Positions 1 through 5,480 of a DNA stretch of 7,157 bases are shown here, one piece after another. The position numbers and the translations under genes are program-made. Within the stretch, counting starts at the first letter, position 1. Each line of letters opens with the position of its first letter. A model generated the notes under the pieces. The model made no database searches, was not told the origin of the DNA, and worked only from the letters and a program-made list of their open reading frames with translations. The DNA comes from Spirosomataceae bacterium. GTDB lineage: Bacteria; Bacteroidota; Bacteroidia; Cytophagales; Spirosomataceae. The stretch spans positions 1-7,157 of the forward strand of contig JANQUM010000165.1 of the NCBI GenBank assembly GCA_030731175.1, read 5' to 3'.

Positions 1-42
1 TCAGAAATCAATAAAGGCACTACGTTTCGGATTGTGCTGTAG
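1..42 (+). CDS. C-terminal end of a probable sensor histidine kinase (partial)
   Basis: The first 13 codons read SEINKGTTFRIVL and end at a TAG stop at 40-42. The G-T-T-F-x-I-x-L pattern is what the last beta strand of the HATPase_c domain of two-component sensor kinases usually looks like, where the protein commonly ends within a few residues of this motif. Only this tail is visible, so the sensor part, the phosphoacceptor histidine and the partner response regulator cannot be judged. The MFS gene starts 69 bases downstream on the same strand and no convincing terminator lies between them, so read-through is possible. The family call rests on 13 residues and is tentative; the existence of an open frame ending here is more secure than its function. 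Confidence 0.55.
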   Translation, partial: SEINKGTTFRIVL

Positions 43-82
43 GAAATTAAACTTAAACTGTTTCAATTATGTAGTTAGATAG

Positions 83-100
83 TCGAGAAAAAAAACTCGA
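83..100. repeat. Short inverted repeat upstream of the MFS gene
   Basis: TCGAG at 83-87 is complementary to CTCGA at 96-100, with a loop of eight A residues. It lies 11 bases before the MFS start codon. No T-run follows it on either strand, so it is a weak terminator candidate. It could be an operator or a minor leader hairpin, or chance. A tandem hexamer TTAAAC (47-52 and 53-58) lies in the same gap. No match to the TAnnTTTG promoter element was found in 43-111. Confidence 0.25.
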
Positions 101-111
101 AATATTGCCAC

Positions 112-1302
112 ATGACAACCAAAGAAAAGCTCCTTCTCCTCGTTCTTGCCTGCGTTAATTTCACGCACATTGTTGATTTCATGATCCTGATGCCGCTCGG
201 ACCGCAGCTCATGACTATTTTCAATATTAAACCTTATCAGTTCGGAATTGTGGTTTCGGCGTATGGTTTTGCAGCGGCAGTTTCGGGATTCACCCTCGCT
301 TTTTTCGCGGATAAATTTGACCGAAAGAACCTATTATTGATGGCGTATATCGGCTTTGTAGCGGGTACGTTTGCATGTGCGTTATCGCCCTCTTACGAGT
401 GGCTGATTGCCGCCCGAATTATATCGGGAATATTCGGTGGTTTGATTGGTTCACAGGTGCTTTCTATCGTGGCGGATAAATTCAGTTACGAGCGTCGGGC
501 TTCGGCAATGAGTATTATCATGACGGCGTTTTCGGTGGCTTCGGTTGTCGGCGTTCCGGGTGGGTTATACCTCGCCAATATGTTTAACTGGCACGCTCCG
601 TTTTATTCAGTTGGCGGTTTGGGAATAATAGTTATTGGTCTTATCTTTTTCTTCGTTCCGCAGGTCAACGAACACCTCGTTACTAAACAACCCAAACGCA
701 ATCCGTTTGCCGTTATTACGGATATTCTGAAAACCCCAAATCAGTTGTGGGCATTGGCGTTATCAACGGTTATTATGCTCGGGCATTTTAGTATTATTCC
801 GTACATCGCCCCTACGCTGGTGAGCAATATCGGGTACAGTCAAGACGATATTTATTTGATTTATCTTATTGGTGGAGCATTGACTATTTTCTCAGCCCCC
901 ATTGTGGGAAAACTTGCGGACAGAAAAGGGAAATACCCCGTTTTTGTGACGTTTGCTTTGCTATCTATGATTCCTATTTGGTTGATAACCAACCTGATAC
1001 CAACGCCCGTTTACGTGGTGTTGATAATTTCGGGGTTCTTCTTCATCTTCACCAACGGCCGCATTATTCCAACGCAAGCGATGGTTTCGTCCGTCGTTAC
1101 ACCGCAACAACGGGGCGGCTTTATGGCGATAAATTCGTCCGTTCAATTATTGGCTCAAGCCATTGCCACGAGCATTGGTGGGGCAATTATTGTGCAGGAA
1201 GAAAGCGGGTACATGTCGCATTACGATTGGGTCGGTTATTACGCCATGTTCATGCTTTTCATCAGCATTTTTATTGCGAAGAAAGTGAAGGCGGTTTCGT
1301 AG
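112..1302 (+). CDS. MFS transporter, DHA1/AraJ-like drug or sugar efflux type
   Basis: A 396-residue inner-membrane protein of the major facilitator superfamily, the usual length for a 12-helix proton-coupled antiporter. I count twelve hydrophobic segments, roughly at 7-28, 44-65, 76-95, 98-121, 134-155, 164-182, 213-233, 247-265, 275-293, 299-318, 336-358 and 373-390, with a basic central loop around 183-210. The loop after helix 2 carries MFS motif A in relaxed form (ADKFDRKNLL, 66-75), and a second copy follows helix 8 (GKLADRKGKYPV, 266-277). Helix 4 has the motif B pattern R102-x3-G106-x3-G110, and helix 5 has VGVPGG (146-151), a motif C-like glycine/proline cluster of the drug:H+ antiporter group. 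These place it near AraJ/YdhP-type exporters, but the substrate cannot be read from sequence. The ATG at 112 gives the expected short cytoplasmic N-terminus. The neighbours do not suggest a substrate. Confidence 0.9.
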   Translation: MTTKEKLLLLVLACVNFTHIVDFMILMPLGPQLMTIFNIKPYQFGIVVSAYGFAAAVSGFTLAFFADKFDRKNLLLMAYIGFVAGTFACALSPSYEWLIAARIISGIFGGLIGSQVLSIVADKFSYERRASAMSIIMTAFSVASVVGVPGGLYLANMFNWHAPFYSVGGLGIIVIGLIFFFVPQVNEHLVTKQPKRNPFAVITDILKTPNQLWALALSTVIMLGHFSIIPYIAPTLVSNIGYSQDDIYLIYLIGGALTIFSAPIVGKLADRKGKYPVFVTFALLSMIPIWLITNLIPTPVYVVLIISGFFFIFTNGRIIPTQAMVSSVVTPQQRGGFMAINSSVQLLAQAIATSIGGAIIVQEESGYMSHYDWVGYYAMFMLFISIFIAKKVKAVS

Positions 1303-1352
1303 GATAAAAGTTTTGAAAACTTAGAAAATTGAATATCTCATGCTAACTTTAT

Positions 1353-1430
1353 GGTAAGTAGCTTACCTGAAATAAGCTGCGATTTATGTCGGGCTTTCTG
1401 TATTTTGAAAGTGCGGATTTATGAAGCTAC
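1353..1430 (+). repeat. Competing stem-loops in the gap before the SDR gene
   Basis: The 175-base gap 1303-1477 holds overlapping inverted repeats. GGTAAG (1353-1358) pairs with CTTACC (1362-1367) around a 3-base loop. The segment 1358-1365 pairs with 1373-1380 (eight pairs, one of them G-U) around the loop CCTGAAA. GTAGCTT (1358-1364) can also pair with AAGCTAC (1424-1430). All three use the same central bases, so only one can form at a time. No T-run follows, so a simple intrinsic terminator for the MFS gene is unlikely. A near-repeat TGCGATTTATG / TGCGGATTTATG (from about 1378 and 1412) lies in the same stretch. No clean TAnnTTTG promoter element is present; TAACTTTA at 1344-1351 is one base off, with no TTG at the right distance. 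A function is not established. Confidence 0.4.
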
Positions 1431-1477
1431 CGAATTGATATTGTCCATTACTTAAATCATTTTAAACGTATTCAATA

Positions 1478-2230
1478 ATGCCTAAAATAGCCTTAATTAC
1501 CGGAGCAACTTCCGGAATCGGAAAAGCCACCGCTGAAGCCTTCGCTAACCAAAACATCGATTTAATTTTGTGCGGACGACGACAAGAACGCTTGAATGAA
1601 ATTGCCGAAAAACTTGGAAAAAAAGTAGAAGTTCAGACACTCACTTTTGACGTAAGAAATTACACCGAAGTAGAAAATGCCTTAAACAGCCTTTCTGATA
1701 AATGGCGGGAAATTGATATTTTGGTAAATAACGCCGGAAATGCCCACGGTTTTGACACGATTGACGAAGGAAGCGTAACCGATTGGGATGCCATGATTAA
1801 CGGAAACGTGTCGGGTCTCTTGTACGTCTCTAAGCTCGTGATGCCGTACATGGTAAAACGTAAAACCGGACACATAATCAATTTGAGTTCTGTGGCGGGA
1901 AAGCAGACGTACGCCAACGGAGCGGTATATTGTGCCTCCAAAAAAGCGGTGGAAGCTATCTCGGAAGGAATGCGTTTGGACTTAACGAAACACGGAATAA
2001 AAGTAACGAATATTGCTCCAGGAGCGGTAGAAACGGAGTTTTCGGAAGTACGTTTTAAGAACGATTCTGAACGTGCCGCCAAAGTTTATGAAGGTTACGA
2101 TGCCCTAATTGCCGAAGATATTGCCGATGCCATTCTGTATGCCGTCACTGTTCCGGAAAGAGTTTGTATTGCGGATATAACAATCTACCCGAAAGCTCAG
2201 TCGGCTCCGAGTGTGATACATCGAAATTAA
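1478..2230 (+). CDS. Short-chain dehydrogenase/reductase, YdfG-like NADP-dependent 3-hydroxy acid dehydrogenase
   Basis: A 250-residue classical SDR, predicted cytosolic. The Rossmann nucleotide motif TGATSGIG is at 8-15, and the arginine pair R34-R35 after strand 2 favours NADP(H). NNAG is at 84-87. The catalytic tetrad is complete: N110, S138, Y151 and K155 (YxxxK), followed by PG at 181-182. The C-terminal third (TEFSEVRFKND near 186-196, and the SAPSVIHRN end) closely follows E. coli YdfG, which oxidises L-allo-threonine, L-serine and 3-hydroxypropionate or works in reverse as a malonic semialdehyde reductase. The same family includes many uncharacterised reductases, so the exact substrate is inference. 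The ATG at 1478 puts the glycine motif at the standard distance from the N-terminus. The gene stands alone on its strand and its stop overlaps that of the convergent downstream gene. Confidence 0.9.
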   Translation: MPKIALITGATSGIGKATAEAFANQNIDLILCGRRQERLNEIAEKLGKKVEVQTLTFDVRNYTEVENALNSLSDKWREIDILVNNAGNAHGFDTIDEGSVTDWDAMINGNVSGLLYVSKLVMPYMVKRKTGHIINLSSVAGKQTYANGAVYCASKKAVEAISEGMRLDLTKHGIKVTNIAPGAVETEFSEVRFKNDSERAAKVYEGYDALIAEDIADAILYAVTVPERVCIADITIYPKAQSAPSVIHRN

Positions 2231-2871
2231 TTCGGATTATAATAGAGCAAAAAGGAAATAAATTGCTCGAAACGCTCGATTTCTTCGTCGTTTCCGAGTC
2301 TGATAACGTGGAAACGGTACATATCAATCAGCGAGTACAGCTTTGGGGAATCAATTAGTTTGGCGGCTGCTAAACCTTTAAAACAGCGATGAACTTGATT
2401 GTAAATAAACCGTGAATCTTTTTCGGGGGCGGCGTTAAAAAGTAAATCTACACTTGAAAGCGTCTGGTTTTGTTCCATGAAAGGCAAGCCGGACGTCACG
2501 AAAAAGTCGGTGATTTCGTTAGTTGTGCTGCCAAAAGTGATGTTGTTTTTTACTTTATGTCTAAAATACTTCAGCCCTTTAAATTTTCCAATACTGGTTG
2601 TCCAGGTCAGGGTATCGCTCTGGAAATCCGGGCGGTTGGTCAGAAACTGTTGCACAAGTGTTTCTACATGTGTTTTACGCACGCCAAAATTGACTTCAAT
2701 CCAAAAGTCGTTTTCTTCGTAAGGTGAAACTGAGAAAATAATGCTCTCAAAATCGCCGTTAGTTAGCTGCCGCCGCAATTGTTTTTTACCTTCGATTAGC
2801 TCAAAGCCGAGCGGTTCAAAAGATCCGCTCAATTTGGCGAGTAGCCGCTGTTCAAAGTTACTTATTACCAT
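2227..2871 (-). CDS. Conserved-looking hypothetical protein, 214 residues
   Basis: I do not recognise a family with confidence. From the ATG at 2871 the protein has 214 residues, no signal peptide and no membrane segment, so it is probably cytosolic. It opens with a helix and FEPLGFELIEGKKQLRR (18-34), then alternating strand-like stretches (SIIFSVSP 43-50, DFWIEVNFGVRK 55-66), and ends in a helix-rich part from about 153 with a C-terminal FEQFISFLLYYNPN. The N-terminal layout loosely recalls DUF4304-type proteins of unknown function, but that is only an impression. A GTG at 2877 would add two residues; an AGGA lies 4 bases before the GTG and 10 before the ATG, so the start is not settled. 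The gene lies 63 bases after marC on the same strand and may be its second cistron. It meets the SDR gene tail to tail with a 4-base overlap. Confidence 0.75.
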   Translation of the reverse strand: MVISNFEQRLLAKLSGSFEPLGFELIEGKKQLRRQLTNGDFESIIFSVSPYEENDFWIEVNFGVRKTHVETLVQQFLTNRPDFQSDTLTWTTSIGKFKGLKYFRHKVKNNITFGSTTNEITDFFVTSGLPFMEQNQTLSSVDLLFNAAPEKDSRFIYNQVHRCFKGLAAAKLIDSPKLYSLIDMYRFHVIRLGNDEEIERFEQFISFLLYYNPN

Positions 2872-2934
2872 GTTCACAAATTCCTGAGTAGTATAAGTAT
2901 GTAACCGAACTAACGGCTAAATGTTTGCTGTAAA

Positions 2935-3513
2935 CTACATAACAAACAGATTCGCTTTGATAAGTTTGATGGCAATCGCAAGGAGAATCAACCCAAATAC
3001 TTTCTGTAAAACCTCAATTGAAGCAGGGCTTAGTTTCTTTTCGAGCCACGATATTGACCTCAAAACGATATAAATCAGCACGAGGTTTATAAAAATACCA
3101 ACAATGATATTTTCTTGATGATACGCTGCCTTTAACGATAGGAGGGAGGTCATGGTTCCGGCTCCGGCAATGAGCGGGAAAGCCAACGGAACAACACTTG
3201 ATGAACGTGCACCGGTGGTGGGATTATGCTTAAAAATCTCGACGCCTAAGATCATTTCAAAACCCATTAAAAGTAAAATAATAGCACCCGCAATGGCGAA
3301 AGAGTTTACGTCTACGCCAAATAATTGCAGGATTTGTGTCCCTAAAAAAAGGTAGCCAATCATCAAGCCGCCAGAAATGAGCGTTGTGCGTTCGGCGTTT
3401 ATGAATCCGGTTTTTTTCTTTAAATTAAGAATGAGCGGAATAGAGCCGAGGATGTCAATAATGGAAAATAAAATGAGCGAAACGGATAAGATTTCTTTTG
3501 CGTCAAACTGCAT
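2935..3513 (-). CDS. MarC family integral membrane protein
   Basis: A 192-residue inner-membrane protein with about six hydrophobic segments (near 8-30, 44-64, 71-92, 106-127, 136-153 and 170-187). It has the two family signatures: FSIIDILGSIPLIL (16-29) in helix 1 and PLAFPLIAGAGTMTSLL (109-125) in the middle. Length fits the family, which usually runs about 190-220 residues. MarC was once linked to multiple antibiotic resistance, a link later withdrawn, so its substrate and function are unknown. Two prolines seen in E. coli-type members are replaced here (D-I-L-G for D-P-x-G at 20-23, and AGAG for AGPG at 116-119), which I believe is common in Bacteroidota members. The ATG at 3513 begins directly before the first helix. 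A good Bacteroidota promoter lies 30 bases upstream, and the hypothetical gene follows 63 bases downstream. Confidence 0.88.
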   Translation of the reverse strand: MQFDAKEILSVSLILFSIIDILGSIPLILNLKKKTGFINAERTTLISGGLMIGYLFLGTQILQLFGVDVNSFAIAGAIILLLMGFEMILGVEIFKHNPTTGARSSSVVPLAFPLIAGAGTMTSLLSLKAAYHQENIIVGIFINLVLIYIVLRSISWLEKKLSPASIEVLQKVFGLILLAIAIKLIKANLFVM

Positions 3514-3542
3514 AACCTGTGATGTATTTTTGAAAAATTACG

Positions 3543-3571
3543 CAAAAGTAAGGATTTAAAACTCGGAGCAA
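3543..3571 (-). promoter_or_regulatory. Predicted Bacteroidota sigma-A type promoter for the marC-like gene
   Basis: On the minus strand, TACTTTTG (3550 down to 3543) is an exact match to the -7 element TAnnTTTG, followed by C as is frequent. A TTG -33 element (3571-3569) lies 18 bases further upstream; the usual spacing is about 19-21, so this is slightly short. The -7 box ends 29 bases before the start codon at 3513, leaving a leader of roughly 20-25 bases. The consensus is established for Bacteroides and Flavobacterium; assigning it here is inference from position and sequence. Confidence 0.55.
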
Positions 3572-3720
3572 ATATTTTCAAAATAAACTTTATGTTAAAG
3601 GGTATATATTTGCTTTTTCTATTTCTAAGAATCTGATTTGAAGTGAATTATGTTAGGATATGTTAGTGTGGTAGCTGCTTGAAAAGCCCAATAATAAATG
3701 GCAGTTTACGTGTTTTGACC

Positions 3721-3763
3721 AAAGAAAAAATAAAAGCACTAAACGGTAATGTTTAGTGCTTTT
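3721..3763 (-). terminator. Intrinsic terminator of the ilv operon
   Basis: AAAAGCACTAAAC (3732-3744) and GTTTAGTGCTTTT (3751-3763) form a perfect 13-base-pair stem with a 6-base loop. Read on the minus strand the stem is followed at once by a T-rich tail (ATTTTTTCTTT, 3731 down to 3721), the standard layout of a rho-independent terminator. It lies about 70 bases after the ilvC stop. The stem itself ends in TTTT on the plus strand, so it could also end transcription from the left, though no plus-strand gene ends nearby. Confidence 0.85.
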
Positions 3764-3773
3764 GTAAATATTG

Positions 3774-3821
3774 AAACCTATGATGTCTCGAATTCTTCCG
3801 CTTTCGAGGCATCATAGGTTT
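3774..3821. repeat. Long hairpin between the ilvC stop and the terminator
   Basis: The 12 bases 3774-3785 are complementary to 3810-3821, and six more (CTCGAA 3787-3792 with TTCGAG 3803-3808) continue the stem after one non-Watson-Crick position (3786 opposite 3809). That position is a G-U wobble in plus-strand RNA but an A-C mismatch in ilvC-sense RNA. The loop is 10 bases. The stem starts 9 bases after the ilvC stop and has no T-run on either strand, so it is not itself a standard terminator. A 3'-end protecting hairpin, a dispersed palindromic repeat, or a roadblock assisting the terminator are possible. Confidence 0.7.
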
Positions 3822-3830
3822 AGTGACTTA

Positions 3831-4874
3831 TCAAGTATTCTCCGGGCGTAAACTACGTACAGTTTGACCTGCTTGCCACATTTCAGAATCACGTAATTCG
3901 GCGAGTTCTACTTCCAGTTTTTCACGGTAATCTGGTTGTGAATTACGAGTGATAGAGATTTCAGCTTCTTTCTGTGATTTTACCGACTCGTATAATTGCT
4001 CGAAAACTGGCTTTGTAGCATCGCGGAAGGGCTTCCACCAGTCAAGAGCACCACGCTGAGCGGTGGTTGAGCAGTTAGCGTACATCCAGTCCATGCCGTT
4101 TTCGGCTACGAGTGGCATCAATGATTGCGTTAATTCTTCAACGGTTTCGTTAAATGATTCTGACGGCGAGTGTCCGTTTGCACGAAGTACTTCGTATTGT
4201 GCAGCGAAAATTCCTTGGATGCAGCCCATCAGCGTTCCACGCTCTCCGGTAAGGTCAGAAGTAACTTCTTTGTAGAAATCGGTTTCGAATAAATAACCCG
4301 AACCAACGCCAATTCCCATGGCGATGCATTTTTCACGGGCTTTGCCCGTAGCATCTTGGTAAACTGCAAACGAAGAGTTCAAGCCCTTTCCTTCCACAAA
4401 TAACCTACGAAGCGAAGTTCCCGAACCTTTTGGAGCAGTCAAGAATACATCTACGTTTGGTGGAGGAACAATACCCGTTTTTTCTTTGTAAGTAATTCCG
4501 AAACCGTGCGAGAAATACAATGATTTTCCTTCGGTCAGGTGCTTTTTAACGGTTGGCCAAAGTTCAATTTGAGCAGCATCCGAAAGTAAATAACAGATGA
4601 TTGTTCCTTTCTCCAAAGCCTCTTCGATTTCAAAAAGTGTTTCGCCCGGAACCCATCCGTCTCCTACGGCTTTGTCGTAAGTTTTACCTTTGCGTTGTCC
4701 CACGATTACGTTCAAACCGTTATCACGCATATTCATTGCTTGGCCAGGGCCTTGCACACCGTAGCCAATCACGGCGATGGTTTCGGTTGAAAGTACTTCT
4801 CTTGCTTTCTCTAAAGGAAATTCTTCGCGGGTTACTACGGTTTCTTCTACACCGCCAAAGTTTAATTGTGCCAT
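3831..4874 (-). CDS. ilvC: Ketol-acid reductoisomerase (KARI), Ilv5-like form
   Basis: A 347-residue enzyme that isomerises and reduces 2-acetolactate or 2-aceto-2-hydroxybutyrate with NADPH and Mg2+, the second shared step to valine, leucine and isoleucine. The N-terminal Rossmann domain has GYGVQGPG (37-44) and a cofactor loop GQRKGKTYDKA (59-69) whose R61-K62 fit NADPH use. Catalytic residues are present: H123 in FSHGF, K149 in APKGSG, metal ligands D207 and E211 in SDLTGER, then E243, E247 and S269 in the knotted C-terminal domain. The wording (VGQRK, DGWVPG, LLSDAAQ, HSPSESFNETVEE, STTAQRGALDW, NSQPDYREKLE) follows yeast mitochondrial Ilv5 much more than the GYGSQGHAHALNLRDSG pattern of common bacterial class I enzymes; there is no transit peptide. 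It is the last gene of the operon, 45 bases after ilvN and ahead of two hairpins. Confidence 0.97.
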   Translation of the reverse strand: MAQLNFGGVEETVVTREEFPLEKAREVLSTETIAVIGYGVQGPGQAMNMRDNGLNVIVGQRKGKTYDKAVGDGWVPGETLFEIEEALEKGTIICYLLSDAAQIELWPTVKKHLTEGKSLYFSHGFGITYKEKTGIVPPPNVDVFLTAPKGSGTSLRRLFVEGKGLNSSFAVYQDATGKAREKCIAMGIGVGSGYLFETDFYKEVTSDLTGERGTLMGCIQGIFAAQYEVLRANGHSPSESFNETVEELTQSLMPLVAENGMDWMYANCSTTAQRGALDWWKPFRDATKPVFEQLYESVKSQKEAEISITRNSQPDYREKLEVELAELRDSEMWQAGQTVRSLRPENT

Positions 4875-4919
4875 TTTCTGTGTTTGAGTAAATTATTATT
4901 GATTAAAAAGTTTTTTGTG

Positions 4920-5456
4920 TCAAAACGCTACCATTTCCCATTCCATGTCTTGCGGTAAATACTCTACCAAACCTTTCGGGGTTTTACTGACGGCTACTCT
5001 TCCTGAGCGGACAAACTCAATGATTCCGTAAGGCTTTAGGTACTCGAAAAATTCTTTGATTTCTTCCTCGGTTCCAGTTTTTTGGATTGCCACGTAATCG
5101 AGTTGCCAATAGACTACCCACGCCTTGAACTTTTTGTTGATTGTGTCGATATCCAATGGCTTTGAGCCGAGCCCGGTGTCGATTTTGAACAACGCAATTT
5201 CGTTATACACGATATCGTCGTTTTCGTAACCAAAAACGGCGAGTACTTCAATTACCTTTCGGATTTGACGAACAAGTTTTTCTACTTCTTCCCGCTTTTC
5301 GTGTTCTATTACAATCGTAAACCGTGAGATTCCTTCCCGCTCGGTTTCAGAAACGGTGAGGCTGTCGATATTTATTCTCCGACGGGTAAATATAATCGTT
5401 ATTTTGTTCAACAGCCCGATGCTGTTTTCGGTGAATACGCAGATGGTATAGGTCAT
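4920..5456 (-). CDS. ilvN: Acetohydroxyacid synthase (acetolactate synthase) small regulatory subunit
   Basis: A 178-residue regulatory subunit that activates the IlvB catalytic subunit and normally confers valine feedback inhibition. An N-terminal ACT domain spans about 3-75, and the C-terminal ALS_ss domain follows from about 84, with FVRSGRVAVSK (148-158) matching the conserved RSG segment. It aligns without gaps to the first 36 residues of E. coli IlvH: N11, G14 and N29, residues tied to valine binding by feedback-resistant mutants, are all kept, and position 36 is serine rather than alanine. This suggests valine control is retained, which is inference. It is slightly longer than the roughly 160-residue enterobacterial forms because of a C-terminal tail ending EYLPQDMEWEMVAF. 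The ATG at 5456 lies 24 bases after the ilvB stop, so translation is probably coupled or on a common message. Confidence 0.96.
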   Translation of the reverse strand: MTYTICVFTENSIGLLNKITIIFTRRRINIDSLTVSETEREGISRFTIVIEHEKREEVEKLVRQIRKVIEVLAVFGYENDDIVYNEIALFKIDTGLGSKPLDIDTINKKFKAWVVYWQLDYVAIQKTGTEEEIKEFFEYLKPYGIIEFVRSGRVAVSKTPKGLVEYLPQDMEWEMVAF

Positions 5457-5480
5457 TTTTTCTGAAATTTCTACTGTTAC

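Larger units (their letters stand above)
3514..3830. other. Intergenic region between ilvC and the marC-like gene
   Basis: These 317 bases contain no credible protein-coding gene; the longest ATG frame checked (from 3651) has only 10 codons. From left to right they hold the marC promoter, a weak CTTTA/TAAAG hairpin at 3588-3600, a plus-strand TATATTTG that matches a -7 element (3605-3612) but has no TTG partner, copies of TATGTTA at 3591-3597, 3649-3655 and 3659-3665 (the last two form an 8-base repeat TATGTTAG with a 10-base period), then the ilvC terminator and a second long hairpin. The middle part is AT-rich. Confidence 0.6.

Noticed and set aside
961..1307. Open frames overlapping the MFS gene on both strands
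   Set aside because: They lie inside a gene with clear membrane helices and family motifs, and their translations look compositionally odd; they are out-of-frame shadows.
1401..1407. TATTTTG as a -7 promoter element for the SDR gene
   Set aside because: It is one base shorter than TAnnTTTG, and I did not find a properly spaced TTG.
1660..2082. A 140-codon minus-strand open frame within the SDR gene
   Set aside because: The opposite strand codes for a complete SDR with all catalytic motifs; the antisense translation shows no recognisable domain.
2470..2727. Plus-strand frames opposite the hypothetical gene
   Set aside because: Two overlapping plus-strand frames compete here, neither with recognisable motifs, while the minus-strand frame is far longer and has a coherent soluble-protein composition.
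4875..4919. A separate promoter for ilvC in the 45-base gap after ilvN
   Set aside because: The gap is AT-rich but contains no TAnnTTTG on the minus strand; co-transcription from upstream explains it better.
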